A stretch of DNA of 64,000 nucleotides from assembly GCF_040939785.1 (NCBI RefSeq), contig NZ_CP162553.1:4731001-4795000 (forward strand), read 5' to 3'. This document shows positions 10,694 through 20,087 of this stretch, piece after piece. The first letter of the stretch is position 1; the number at the start of each line of letters is the position of its first letter. This DNA comes from Bradyrhizobium lupini (lineage in GTDB: Bacteria > Pseudomonadota > Alphaproteobacteria > Rhizobiales > Xanthobacteraceae). Below the pieces are notes generated by a model. The model made no database searches. It was not told the DNA's origin and worked only from the letters and a program-made list of their open reading frames with translations. The position numbers and the translations under genes are program-made.

Positions 10694-11857
10694 TTAAGCT
10701 CCCACCTTGCGGCCGATCCGGGTCAGCGCATCCACCCAGACCGAGAAACCGACCGCGGGGATCGGCTCGGCCGATCCAAGCTGGGTCATCAGACCGTCAT
10801 AGCGGCCGCCGGCAACCAGCGGCTCGGCGCCGTTGCCGCGGTGATGCAGCTCGAATTCGAAGCCGGTGTAGTAGTCGAGCCCGCGCCCGAACGCGGTCGA
10901 AAACCGCGTCCCCTTCACATCGATGCCGCGCGCCGCCATGAAGCCGACCCGGCTTTCAAACTGGTCGATCGCAGCACTGAGGTCGAGCTTCGCATCATTG
11001 GTGAGCGCGCGCAGCTCGGCCACGGCGTCATCGGGGTTACCCGATATCGACAGGAAACGCTTGAGCACGGCGATGGCTTCGCGCGGCAGCGCGCCGCCCT
11101 TCAGCGTCGACTGCTCGAGGAAGCGGTCGGCAATCTCGGCCGTGGTGCGGCCGCCGACATTGGTGGTGCCGGCGATCGACATCAGATCGGTGACGAAAGC
11201 GAGTGCTGCCTTGCGGTCGGAGCCGGCGAGCGCCGCGAGCACGCCCTCATATTCGCTGCGGGTCGCTGTGGTCGCGGCTGCCAGCCGTTCCAGATCCTGC
11301 TCCAGGCTGATCTTGCGGTTGAAATCCTTGACCAAGCGGCGGCGCCAGACCGGATAGAGGTCGAGCGCGTCGAGCAGCGCGTTGAACAGCGCCACGTCGC
11401 CGGTGCGGATCTCGACGTCGCGAACGCCGAAGGCGGCGGTCGCCTCCAGCGCCAGCGCCAGCATCTCGGCATCGGCCGCGGCGCGGTCCTGGCGGCCGAA
11501 CGACTCGATGCCGGCCTGCAGGAATTCGCTGCTCTGGCCGTTGCGGTAGCGGAACACCGGGCCGAGATAACTGAACCCGGCCGGCTGGCCGGCACGGCCA
11601 GAGCTGAGGTAATCGCGGGCCACCGGTATGGTCAGGTCCGGGCGCAGGCAGAGCTCATCGCCGGAGAGGTCCGTGGTCAGGTACAGGCTCTTGCGGATGT
11701 CCTCGCCGGAGAGATCCAGGAACGGTTCGGCCGGCTGCAGGATGGCGGGCTCGGCCCTGACATAGCCGGCCTGGCCGAACGACAGCAGCAGCGTGTCCGC
11801 CCAGGCGGCGGAGCCGGCAGCGTTTGAGGTGGCAGTCGCGGTCATCTCGGGGTCCAT
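10694..11857 (-). CDS. hisZ: ATP phosphoribosyltransferase regulatory subunit
   Basis: HisZ is a paralogue of histidyl-tRNA synthetase that lacks synthetase activity and forms the regulatory part of the HisG complex. Family blocks present include LCLRPDLTIPVARDYL and, near the C-terminus, GGRYDGLM. Start candidates are ATG 11914, 11857 and 11845; the alignment-like content begins near SFGQAGYV, so 11857 or 11845 is most likely. It is followed at 3 nt by hisG. No hisS is visible upstream. Confidence 0.93.
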   Translation of the reverse strand: MDPEMTATATSNAAGSAAWADTLLLSFGQAGYVRAEPAILQPAEPFLDLSGEDIRKSLYLTTDLSGDELCLRPDLTIPVARDYLSSGRAGQPAGFSYLGPVFRYRNGQSSEFLQAGIESFGRQDRAAADAEMLALALEATAAFGVRDVEIRTGDVALFNALLDALDLYPVWRRRLVKDFNRKISLEQDLERLAAATTATRSEYEGVLAALAGSDRKAALAFVTDLMSIAGTTNVGGRTTAEIADRFLEQSTLKGGALPREAIAVLKRFLSISGNPDDAVAELRALTNDAKLDLSAAIDQFESRVGFMAARGIDVKGTRFSTAFGRGLDYYTGFEFELHHRGNGAEPLVAGGRYDGLMTQLGSAEPIPAVGFSVWVDALTRIGRKVGA

Positions 11858-11952
11858 CGTCCCGGTGGAACCGGGCAGGGCAAGCAGGGAACGAATTGCC
11901 GCAGGCCTTAGCATGGCCCGAAAGCGGTTTCGACCTCCAAAGGATCAATCGC

Positions 11953-12330
11953 TTAACAGCGCCGGAGCGACGCGCCGTCAGCAGAGGATGCGAAGCCCAA
12001 ATCAGGTATCGTCGCCAAGCTAGGTAATATAATACCGATCGATCGCGCTGCGGCCGACCCAGTTAGGTTGGACGCCTCACCCTCATTCATTTCGGCCAGG
12101 CAGGTCTCCGGGCCGCTTTCACGAAGGAATGGGCCGCCTGGGCGGAAAGCTCGGCCCTCGCATGTAACCTCATCCGCGAACTGCTTGGCCCGGTTGAGGA
12201 TGTCCACTGGTCGCATGCTCAATTTGGGTAGGGCGGACGATCCGTTCGCAGAGCCTTCGTTTACAATGCGAAAGTAGGTTTCCGATTCATGCGGCAACGC
12301 ACAGACGTTATCGGAACGGTCGCGCGACAC
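11953..12330 (-). CDS. Doubtful small hypothetical gene
   Basis: A 125-codon frame with a GTG start and no clear ribosome site lies in the 660-bp space between hisZ and the AraC-type gene. The first 75 codons use plausible codons, the rest less so. No domain is recognised. If it is not a gene, the whole 11.86-12.52 kb stretch is non-coding apart from the hisZ and AraC-gene leaders. Confidence 0.22.
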   Translation of the reverse strand: MSRDRSDNVCALPHESETYFRIVNEGSANGSSALPKLSMRPVDILNRAKQFADEVTCEGRAFRPGGPFLRESGPETCLAEMNEGEASNLTGSAAARSIGIILPSLATIPDLGFASSADGASLRRC

Positions 12331-12520
12331 ACGCTGGCCTATATGCTGTTTTGATTAGCGAGATGTTCCGGCACTACGACTTAGATCCACTCGACCTTCT
12401 GATCGTTCGTGCCATTCTCAATGCCCCGCGACCTGCGGCGCGCCGGGGCCAGAGGGCCGGGTGGTTTGCGTCGCGCTAAAGTCGCCGTCTCTACGAAGAA
12501 GGTCAGGTAAGCAGCAGAAC

Positions 12521-13528
12521 ATGGATCAAAGCCGTCTAGTCCCTGCTCGCGAGGCAATGCAAAAGATAGCGGCGGATCGCTTGATGTCGTTCCAGGATCT
12601 CAAGCCATCCTCGGCGCTCGAGCTCAAATCGTATGACATCGATCATTTCGGTGAGACCGAGAAATACGCCGGCGCATCGAGCATGCCGTTGTCTGTCGGG
12701 ACGACCGCGATCATGCGTGCCCGGCTCACCTTGCCGACCCTGACCCTGTCGCTGTTGAAAACCTTCCCCCGGATCATTCGCGGCTATCAGCTCACCAATG
12801 CTGCCGCAGTGGTGGTACCGATGGATCACGTGACCTCTGCCCGCATCAACGGGCAATCGATCGGCGGTTCTGTTGTCATTCTAAAAGGCGGTTCAGATTG
12901 CTTGGTGCATGAGCCGGAGGGGCGTCTGCTGGCGGTGGTCTACTTCAGTCCATCCGGGCGGGAGCCATTGCCTGAATTGAGCGATGGATGCCATTTGCTG
13001 AATCCGGCGCCGGACGTGCTTGCCTCGCTGCGCCGTCTGATCTCGATCTCGCTTGAAACCGCGGCAAATGACCCGGACTTCCTGAACGAGCCGGCTTCGC
13101 AAACGATTGTCGAACGATCACTGCTCAGCACGATGGATGCGGCGATCTGGTCCAGTGTCGCAAGCGCACCTGCGTCGTCCACCACCGAGCATTATCGGCG
13201 GATCGTGGCTGATATGGAAAAACTGATTCGGCGCGATCTGATGATCTGGCACAAGACCACCGAACTGGCGGAACAGGCGGGCGTGTCGGTCCGGACTCTC
13301 CAGAGTGCGACACGGGCCATCTGCGGCATGAGCCCACATCGCTATAGCCGGGTCTTGCGCCTCTGGTCGGTACGCAAGCAACTGCGCACCGGCCGAGCAG
13401 GCCGGAGTGTGAAGTCCTGCGCGCTTGCGCATGGTTTCTGGCATCTCAGCGAATTCGCAGCGAGCTACAGAGAGGCTTTCGGAGAGTTGCCTTCGGAGAC
13501 CCTGAACCGATCGCTACGAGGCGAATAG
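12521..13528 (+). CDS. AraC family transcriptional regulator
   Basis: The 335-residue protein has an N-terminal AraC-binding-like sensor domain (to about residue 200) and a C-terminal double helix-turn-helix (about 235-330), with ELAEQAGVSVRTLQSATR and GFWHLSEFAASYREAFGE. ATG 12521 was chosen because AGGTAAG precedes it and the upstream extension looks non-coding. Codon use is less GC-biased than neighbouring core genes, so it may be acquired. Neighbours give no clue to its target; the divergent hisZ side and the convergent rsmE gene are unrelated. Confidence 0.88.
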   Translation: MDQSRLVPAREAMQKIAADRLMSFQDLKPSSALELKSYDIDHFGETEKYAGASSMPLSVGTTAIMRARLTLPTLTLSLLKTFPRIIRGYQLTNAAAVVVPMDHVTSARINGQSIGGSVVILKGGSDCLVHEPEGRLLAVVYFSPSGREPLPELSDGCHLLNPAPDVLASLRRLISISLETAANDPDFLNEPASQTIVERSLLSTMDAAIWSSVASAPASSTTEHYRRIVADMEKLIRRDLMIWHKTTELAEQAGVSVRTLQSATRAICGMSPHRYSRVLRLWSVRKQLRTGRAGRSVKSCALAHGFWHLSEFAASYREAFGELPSETLNRSLRGE

Positions 13529-13537
13529 CAACGTGCC

Positions 13538-14290
13538 TTAGCCGCGTTCGCCACCCCAGTCGCCCAGCACCGCCTGCACCAGCGCCAGCGCGGCCACCGC
13601 GGCGGTGTCGGCCCGCATGATGCGGGGTCCGAGCGCCAGCCGCAGGATTTTCGGCTGCCGCAGCAGCAGGACCCGCTCTTCCTCGGCAAAGCCGCCTTCG
13701 GGTCCGATCAGCACGTCGATTCCCTCCCCGGCGCGTGTGGCTTGCAAGCTCCGAATGGGGTTTTCGAGCTCCGCCGCCTCGTCGCAGAAGATCAGCAGTC
13801 TGCCAGCGGCGCGCAGGGTCAAGAAGCGCTCCAGCGGCACCGGCTCGGCAACGGTGGCGATGCTGAGAATGCCGCATTGCTCGGCCGCCTCGACGACATT
13901 GGCGCGCATCCGCTCGGTATTGACGCGTGAAGCCTGGGTGAATCGGGTCAGAACCGGCTGCAGGCTGGCGGCGCCCATCTCGATGGCCTTCTGCACCATG
14001 TAGTCGAGCCGGGCATGCTTGAGCGGGGCGAAGACGTAGGCGAGGTCGGGCAGCCGGTCCTGCGGCCGGGTCTGTTGGAGGATGACGAGACCGTCCGGCC
14101 GCTTGCGGCCTTCAATGGCGGCCTGCCACTCGCCGTCGCGGCCGTTGAACGCCAAAACCTCGGCCCCGGCGGCAAGCCGCAGCACATTGCCGAGATAATT
14201 GCTCTGGTCGCGGTCGAGCTCGACCCGGCCGTCCTGGGCAAGCGGGGCGTCGACGAACAGGCGGGGGCCGCGGAAATCGTGGGAAGGCAT
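13538..14290 (-). CDS. rsmE: 16S rRNA (uracil-1498-N3)-methyltransferase
   Basis: RsmE methylates U1498 of 16S rRNA using S-adenosylmethionine. The 250-residue SPOUT-class protein has an N-terminal PUA-like domain and the C-terminal knot with LIGPEGGFAEEE and LALGPRIMRADTA. ATG 14290 was preferred over a TTG two codons upstream. Convergent with the AraC-type gene, 9 nt apart. Confidence 0.93.
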   Translation of the reverse strand: MPSHDFRGPRLFVDAPLAQDGRVELDRDQSNYLGNVLRLAAGAEVLAFNGRDGEWQAAIEGRKRPDGLVILQQTRPQDRLPDLAYVFAPLKHARLDYMVQKAIEMGAASLQPVLTRFTQASRVNTERMRANVVEAAEQCGILSIATVAEPVPLERFLTLRAAGRLLIFCDEAAELENPIRSLQATRAGEGIDVLIGPEGGFAEEERVLLLRQPKILRLALGPRIMRADTAAVAALALVQAVLGDWGGERG

Positions 14291-14499
14291 CGTCAAAGGT
14301 CCGATTTGCCGCCGTTCTTAACCGAAAGCAGTCCTTTCGGGGTAAATTTTGCCAAAATGGTGCGTCGGCGCGCCGCGCTCCCGCCCTATTCAACGGGTTG
14401 TTAAGGGCCGGCGGGAATCGTAAAATGGCGAGCACGCTGGTTGCGCTTCAATTGGGAAGACGCCGAACCCCGCAAGCTCCTGCCGGAGAGACTGCCTTG

Positions 14500-15159
14500 A
14501 TGATCCGTCATTTGATGGTTCCAATCACTGCCGCCATGGTCACGATGGGCGCCGTTGGTGCCTATGCGCAGGGTTTTCCCGCGCCGCTGCCGGGCCAGGC
14601 CCCAACCAGTTCCGCCTTCCCGCCCGTCAATGGCTCGGCGCCCGTCGCCTCCGTCGGCGGCGCGCCGCAATCGTCCTTCCCCGTGAATGGGGCCGCTCCT
14701 GTCGGTGGCGCCGGCGCCTTCAGCGCGGCCCCGCCGACGCAAGCCGGTCCCGGCGAGGACTGCATGAAGGCGTTCATGCCTCTGCGCGAAGATGCCGAAA
14801 AACGCGGCAAGCTGATCAAGGCCGCGAGCGACCGTCACGCCCCGCCTGACGAGGCCTGCAAGCTGATCCGCAACTTCAGCCAGGCTGAGACCAAGATGAT
14901 CAAGTACATCGAGGCCAACGCCTCGAAGTGCGGGATTCCGGCGCAGGTCGGCGCGCAGATGAAGGACGGCCACAAGAACACCGAGGCCATGGCGGCGAAG
15001 GTCTGCAATGTCGCGCAGCAGATGCAGAACCAGCCGCGCGGACCGGCCGGTCCGTCGCTGAGCGAAGTGCTGGGTTCGGGCTCGCCGCCCGAGGCCAATG
15101 CCGGCAAGAAGGGCGGCAGCACCTTCGACACACTCAACGGCAACGTCCTGACGCGATGA
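14500..15159 (+). CDS. Conserved hypothetical exported protein
   Basis: ATG 14500 has a GGAGAG ribosome site and starts a signal peptide (MIRHLMVPITAAMVTMGAVG, cleavage near AYA-Q). A Pro/Gly/Ser-rich segment follows to about residue 85, then a helical domain with four cysteines (DCMKAFMP, EACKLIRNF, ASKCGIPAQ, KVCNVAQQ) that could form disulfides. Its stop overlaps the ubiA start (ATGA), so the two are cotranslated. A periplasmic or envelope role is inferred; no function is known to me. Confidence 0.82.
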   Translation: MIRHLMVPITAAMVTMGAVGAYAQGFPAPLPGQAPTSSAFPPVNGSAPVASVGGAPQSSFPVNGAAPVGGAGAFSAAPPTQAGPGEDCMKAFMPLREDAEKRGKLIKAASDRHAPPDEACKLIRNFSQAETKMIKYIEANASKCGIPAQVGAQMKDGHKNTEAMAAKVCNVAQQMQNQPRGPAGPSLSEVLGSGSPPEANAGKKGGSTFDTLNGNVLTR

Positions 15160-16088
15160 GCGACACGTCAGCCCGAGTTGCCGATTCCACTGACAACTGG
15201 GTCGATACGCGTGCGCCGCAATGGGCGCGGCCTTATCTGCGCTTGTCCCGCTTCGATCGTCCGATCGGCTCCTGGCTCCTGTTGATGCCGTGCTGGTGGT
15301 CGGCGGCGCTCGCCGCCGGCATGGCCCATGACGTCCGCGGCCTGCCGCTCACCATCGTCCTGTTCTTCATCGGCGCCTTCGTCATGCGGGGGGCAGGCTG
15401 TACCTGGAACGACATCACCGACCGTGACCTCGACGACAAGGTCGAGCGCACCCGCTCGCGGCCGCTGCCCTCGGGCCAGGTGAGCGCGAAGCAGGCGCTG
15501 GCGTTCATGGTCGCGCAGGCGCTGATCGGGCTCGTGGTGTTGCTGCAGTTCAACCGCTTCGCGATCCTGACCGGCATTGCCTCGCTGCTGATCGTCGCGA
15601 TCTACCCGTTCATGAAGCGCATCACCTGGTGGCCGCAGATCGTGCTCGGGCTCGCGTTCTCCTGGGGCGCCCTGATGGGATTTGCCGTCACCTTCGGGCG
15701 GATCGATGTCACCGCGCTCGTGCTCTATGCCGGCGCGATCTCCTGGGTGATCGGCTACGACACGATCTACGCGCATCAGGACGCCGAGGACGATGCGCTG
15801 ATCGGCATCAAGTCCACCGCGCGCCTGTTCGGCGCGCATACGCACCAGGCGCTGATACTGTTCTACGGCCTCGCGGTGCTGCTGATCGGCGTGGCGCTGG
15901 CGTCGGGCGATGCGCGCTGGCCGGCCTGGCTCGGACTTGGGGCCTTCGCCGTGCATCTGGCCTCGCAGATCGGGCGGCTGAATATCAGCGACGGCGATCT
16001 CTGCAAGCGCCTGTTCTACTCGAACCGCGACGCGGGGCTGTTGTTGTTTGCGGGTTTGCTGGCCGACGCGGTGATGCGGACGGCTTAA
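15156..16088 (+). CDS. ubiA: 4-hydroxybenzoate polyprenyltransferase
   Basis: UbiA attaches the polyprenyl chain to 4-hydroxybenzoate in ubiquinone synthesis, in the inner membrane. The 310-residue protein has about eight to nine hydrophobic segments and the two Asp-rich motifs that bind prenyl diphosphate and magnesium: NDITDRDLDDKVERTRSRPL and the later DTIYAHQDAEDD. ATG 15156 overlaps the preceding stop by 4 bp. Its stop overlaps the end of the convergent DUF6101 gene by 4 bp. Confidence 0.95.
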   Translation: MSDTSARVADSTDNWVDTRAPQWARPYLRLSRFDRPIGSWLLLMPCWWSAALAAGMAHDVRGLPLTIVLFFIGAFVMRGAGCTWNDITDRDLDDKVERTRSRPLPSGQVSAKQALAFMVAQALIGLVVLLQFNRFAILTGIASLLIVAIYPFMKRITWWPQIVLGLAFSWGALMGFAVTFGRIDVTALVLYAGAISWVIGYDTIYAHQDAEDDALIGIKSTARLFGAHTHQALILFYGLAVLLIGVALASGDARWPAWLGLGAFAVHLASQIGRLNISDGDLCKRLFYSNRDAGLLLFAGLLADAVMRTA

Positions 16089-16603
16089 CTCCGGGCGATG
16101 ATCTCGCGCTCATCGCGATGCACCGACAACTCGCGTGCGACACCGGTGCGGCGGCGCATCAGAAATTTCGGACGGCGGTCGCGGATCGCGTTGGCGCGGC
16201 GACGGCGCGGCGTGGGCTTGCGTGCGCCTTCGTCGAGCTGCGGAAGCGCGAACAGCTCGCTCCAGATCGCCCAGGCTTCAACGAGTTCGTCGCCATCGGC
16301 GCTGACCAGCAGCGGAATGGAGAGCGAGGGATCGCGATGCACGAGGACGAGGGTCTGGGCCTCGTCGTTGCCGCGCAGCGCGACGCCGGTGAAGTCGCTG
16401 ACGCGAACATTGATTGCCATCCGCATGCCGCGGACGGCACGGTGCAGCACGACACGTTCGCGATGAAGCTCGATCTGCCGGACATATCCGTCGGCGCGCG
16501 GATCATGCGCATCGAAGCGGACCGGGGAGGAAAGGGGGTCGAGCCGCAGGGAGCGGCTCGACCCGGCGGGAGCGATCCCGCTTGTTGCTGTTTGACGCCT
16601 CAC
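16085..16603 (-). CDS. DUF6101 family protein
   Basis: The 172-residue protein matches a rhizobial family of unknown role. It has a central beta-rich part (VRFDAHDP, GVALRGNDEAQTLVLVHRDPSLSIPLLVSAD) and a basic C-terminus (KPTPRRRRANAIRDRR). The start is GTG 16603, supported by a GGGGAG site. The compact beta domain is reminiscent of PilZ-like folds but lacks the RxxxR motif, so I do not call it one. Confidence 0.8.
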   Translation of the reverse strand: MRRQTATSGIAPAGSSRSLRLDPLSSPVRFDAHDPRADGYVRQIELHRERVVLHRAVRGMRMAINVRVSDFTGVALRGNDEAQTLVLVHRDPSLSIPLLVSADGDELVEAWAIWSELFALPQLDEGARKPTPRRRRANAIRDRRPKFLMRRRTGVARELSVHRDEREIIARS

Positions 16604-16710
16604 GGCTTTAGTTCTCCCCGCCAGGATTATGTTCCCGGTCGATGCGAGGACCTTAGCGCGAGCCTTTCCGAAACCGCTTAAAAAGGCTGGTTAATCCAAC
16701 CTCACCGCCG

Positions 16711-16751
16711 CGCATGATTGACAAGACCTTGGCACGCATGATTGACGAGAC
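16711..16751. repeat. Two 17-bp direct repeats, 24-bp period
   Basis: cgcatgattgacaagac (16711-16727) recurs with one change at 16735-16751. They lie in the 264-bp region between the divergent DUF6101 and pmbA genes and could be paired protein-binding sites; no known consensus is matched. Confidence 0.45.
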
Positions 16752-16867
16752 GTTGCGCGCAAGGTGCGAATCTGAGCTTTTGGTGGGCTGAAAATGCTTG
16801 AAGTCCGCGCGATCAGGGCACATCTGTGGGTTCCGGTCCCGCAGCCCGCCCCAACAGGATTTCGTTT

Positions 16868-18271
16868 GTGAACCCTTCACCAAGCTCGACGCTTTCGCCC
16901 AAGGATTCATCCACAGCCAGCCGCGACCTGTTCGACCAGTCTGCGCTCTCCGATCTCGCGCAGCGGCTGGTGGAGGCTGCCAGGCGCGCCGGCGCGGATG
17001 CGGCCGATGCAGTCGCCGTGCGTGGCGTCTCGCAAGGCGTCGAGGTCCGCGACGGCCGCGTCGAGGAATCCGAACGGTCCGAGGGCGACGATGTCGGCCT
17101 GCGCGTGCTGGTCGGCCGCCGTCAGGCGGTGGTCTCGACCAATGATACCAGCGGCGATGCCGTGACCAAGCTTGCCGAGCGAGCGGTTGCGATGGCGCGC
17201 GTCGCGCCCGACGACAAATATGTCGGCCTTGCCGATCCGGCACTGCTCGCGCGCGACTTCCCCGATCTCGATCTGCTCGACCCTGACGTGCCCGCGACCT
17301 CGGAACTCGAGCGTCGCGCGCTCGAAGCCGAGGCTGCGGCGCTTGGTGTGAAGGGCGTGACCAAATCCGGCGGCGCCTCGGCCTCCGCCGGCATGGGCGG
17401 CATGGTGCTCGTCACCAGCACCGGCTTCCACGGTTCTTATCTGCGGTCCAGCCAGGGCATCTCCGCCACCGCCATTGTCGGTGACGGCACCGGCATGGAG
17501 CGCGACTACGACTTCACCTCGGCGCCGCATGGTGTAGACCTCTTGTCACCGGAGATCGTCGGCCGTTCCGCGGGCGAGCGCACCGTGGCGCGCTTCAATC
17601 CGCGCAAGGTCGAGACCTGCAAGGTGCCTGTGGTGTTCGATCCGCGCGTCGCGGGCTCGCTGGTCGGTCACGTCGTCGGCGCCATCAATGGCGCTTCGAT
17701 CGCGCGCAAGACCAGCTTCCTGAAGGACAAGCTCGGCCAGCAGCTGTTCGCCAAGAACATCCGCATCATCGACGATCCGCTGCGCAAACGCGGCCTGCGC
17801 TCGCAGACGTTCGACGCCGAAGGCGTCGCCGTGAAGAAGATCGCGCTGATCGACGAAGGCGTGCTGACGACCTGGCTGCTCGATTGCGCCACCGCGCGTG
17901 AGCTCGGCCTCACCACCACCGGCCATGCCCACCGCGGCGTGTCCTCCTCGCCGTCACCCGGCCCGTACAATCTGCATCTTGAACCCGGCACGCCGACGCC
18001 GGCCGAGCTGATCTCCGACATCAAGCAGGGGTTCTACGTCACCGATTTGATCGGCTCGGGCGTCAACGGCGTCACCGGCGATTACAGCCGCGGCGCCTCC
18101 GGCTTCTGGATTGAGAACGGCGAACTCACTTATCCCGTGAGCGAGGTGACGATCGCCGGCCATCTGTTCGAGATCTTCAAGTCGATGCAGCCGGCGAACA
18201 ATCTCGAGTTCCGCTACGGCGTCAATGCGCCGACGGTGCGCATCGAGGGTTTGACGCTTGGCGGACGTTGA
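16868..18271 (+). CDS. pmbA: TldD/PmbA family metallopeptidase subunit
   Basis: PmbA (TldE) pairs with TldD in a cytosolic metalloprotease that trims peptides such as microcin precursors. The 467-residue product spans the whole family (VEVRDGRVEESERSEGDDVGL near the start; DYSRGASGFWIENGELTYPV near the end). The chosen start is GTG 16868, with AGGA upstream; an ATG at 16826 would add unlikely residues. It opens a + strand cluster reaching lpxK at 22405, and its stop overlaps the next gene by 14 bp. Confidence 0.92.
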   Translation: MNPSPSSTLSPKDSSTASRDLFDQSALSDLAQRLVEAARRAGADAADAVAVRGVSQGVEVRDGRVEESERSEGDDVGLRVLVGRRQAVVSTNDTSGDAVTKLAERAVAMARVAPDDKYVGLADPALLARDFPDLDLLDPDVPATSELERRALEAEAAALGVKGVTKSGGASASAGMGGMVLVTSTGFHGSYLRSSQGISATAIVGDGTGMERDYDFTSAPHGVDLLSPEIVGRSAGERTVARFNPRKVETCKVPVVFDPRVAGSLVGHVVGAINGASIARKTSFLKDKLGQQLFAKNIRIIDDPLRKRGLRSQTFDAEGVAVKKIALIDEGVLTTWLLDCATARELGLTTTGHAHRGVSSSPSPGPYNLHLEPGTPTPAELISDIKQGFYVTDLIGSGVNGVTGDYSRGASGFWIENGELTYPVSEVTIAGHLFEIFKSMQPANNLEFRYGVNAPTVRIEGLTLGGR

Positions 18272-19075
18272 CGCGAACGCAACCGGTGAAGCCATCCTGA
18301 CGCGCGACGCGGCGCTGCTGCAAGAGACGGTGCGGGAGGCGGGCGCACTGGCGCAGTCGATGTTCCGCACCGAGCTGAAGAAGTGGACCAAGGGCGCGTC
18401 CTCGCCGGTCTCGGAAGCCGACATTGCCGTCAACGATCTCCTGGAAGCGCGCCTGCGCGCGGCGACGCCCGACTATGGCTGGCTGTCGGAGGAGAGCGCC
18501 GACGACGAGGTGCGGCTGTCGCGGCGGCTGACCTGGATCGTCGATCCCATCGACGGCACCCGCAACTATCTCAATGGCCATGACGAATGGTGCGTCAGCG
18601 TGGCGCTGGTCGAGGATGCCTCGCCAGTGCTGGCCGCGGTGTTCGCGCCGACGAGCGAAGAGTTCTTTTTGCCGCCCGCGGCCAGGGCACGACCCTCAAC
18701 GAGGTGCCGGTGCGGGCGACGTCGGGATCCGAGCTTGACTTCTCGCGGGTCGCGGGTCCGAAGCCCCTGGTCGAGCGCCTGAAGCCGTCACTGGGCGAGA
18801 TCAAGCTGCATCCGCGAATCGGTTCGCTCGCGCTGCGTCTGTGCCGGGTCGCTCATGGCGCGCTGGATGCGGCTTTTGCGGGCGGCAACAGTCATGATTG
18901 GGACCTTGCGGCGGCGGATTTGATCGTGCAGGAAGCCGATGGTAGGATGAGCGATCTCTCCGGAGATCCCATCCTCTATAACCGCCGGCAAGTCACGCAT
19001 GGGGTGCTGGTGGCAGCGGGTCGCGATCGTCATGCGAACATTGTCTCGCATTTTCGAAACCGCCCCTTGCCGTGA
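18258..19075 (+). pseudogene. Inositol monophosphatase / CysQ-like phosphatase, frameshifted
   Basis: The family hydrolyses inositol phosphate or 3'-phosphoadenosine 5'-phosphate using magnesium. Motifs are present but in two frames: LSEESADD and WIVDPIDGTRNYLNG in the first (from TTG 18258), NSHDWDLAAADLIVQEADG in the second (to 19075). The frames join at the T-run 18666-18670: one extra T restores TSEEFFFAARGQGTTLNEV. I therefore read one intact 272-residue gene with a missing base, probably a sequence error. It sits between pmbA and the DUF4170 gene, a gene order in which rhizobia usually carry CysQ-type enzymes. Confidence 0.85.
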
Positions 19076-19135
19076 AGCGCTTTCTCGTGCTTGTCGAACA
19101 CTGCTTTGCCGGGCAGCCCGTTAGGAACAGAACCG

Positions 19136-19378
19136 ATGCCAGATAGTGCCCCGCAACAACTGCTCCACCTCGTCGTCGGCGGCGAGCTCGTCGATCTCGA
19201 GCACAACACCTTCAAGAACCTCGACGACGTTGAGATCGTTGGCCTCTATCCGAACTATGCGACCGCGCACGCCGCCTGGCGCGCCAAGGCGCAGAGCACG
19301 GTCGACAACGCGCAGATGCGCTATTTCATCGTCCATCTCCACCGGCTGCTCGACCCGAATCAAGAACCGGCGCGTTGA
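19136..19378 (+). CDS. DUF4170 domain-containing small protein
   Basis: An 80-residue protein (HLVVGGELVDLEHNTFKNL, then VEIVGLYPNYATAHAAWRAKAQ) of the DUF4170 family, always short and of unknown function. ATG 19136 has an AGGAA site. The stop overlaps the TTG start of the acyltransferase gene, so it belongs to the lipid A/Kdo cluster and probably serves it. Confidence 0.88.
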   Translation: MPDSAPQQLLHLVVGGELVDLEHNTFKNLDDVEIVGLYPNYATAHAAWRAKAQSTVDNAQMRYFIVHLHRLLDPNQEPAR

Positions 19379-20087
19379 AAAAGCTGCTTCGCAATACGCT
19401 GAGGAGCAGCTTCGTTCAGCGTGCCGTCGGAATCCTGGCGGCCGAATATCTGCGTCTGGTCTGGCGGACGAACACATTCACGTTCGATCCGCCTGACGTC
19501 TATGACCGCGTCGAACCGCAGATCCCGGCGATCTTCGCCTTTTGGCACGGCCAGCATTTCCTCACCCCTTCATCAAGAACAAGGACTGGTACAAGGCCAG
19601 GGTCCTGATCTCCCGCCACCGCGACGGCGAGTTCAACGCGATTGCCGCCGAGCGGCTCGGCATCGGCACCATCCGCGGCTCCGGCGACCATGGCGGCGCG
19701 TTTCACCGCAAGGGCGGGGTCGGTGCCTTCAAGGAAATGGTGCGGACGCTCGAGGACGGTTGTAATGTCGCGCTGACCGCCGACGTCCCCAAGCGCTCGC
19801 GCGTGGCCGGGCTCGGCATCATCATGCTGGCACGGGAATCGGGGCGGCCGATCATGCCTTTTGCGATGGCGACCAGCCGCTTCGTCCGGCTCAAGAACTG
19901 GGACCGCACCACCATCAACCTGCCGTTCGGGCGGGGCGCGTTGGTCGGCATCAAGGAAATCCACGTTCCGCCGGATGCGGACGCCGCCACCATGGAAGCG
20001 CTGCGGCTCGAGCTGGAGGAGACCTTGAACGAGGCGACCCGCCGCGCCTATGCGCAACTCGGCCGGCCGGGACCTGCAGATGCCTAA
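19375..20087 (+). pseudogene. Lysophospholipid acyltransferase-like (DUF374), frameshifted
   Basis: DUF374 proteins belong to the acyltransferase superfamily and sit beside Kdo transferase genes. The N-terminal part (IPAIFAFWHGQHFLTP) and the remainder (FIKNKDWYKARVLISRHRDGE, with the HRDGE core) are in different frames. They join if one C is restored to the run 19565-19568. The repaired protein has about 237 residues. The start is TTG 19375 overlapping the DUF4170 stop; the end overlaps waaA by 8 bp. As this is the second lost base within 1 kb, I attribute it to sequence error. Confidence 0.85.

Noticed and set aside
18258..20087. Genuine gene decay or programmed frameshifting in the phosphatase and DUF374 genes
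   Set aside because: No slippery heptamer with a following structure was evident, and the loss-only pattern shared with ileS and xseA points to data errors.
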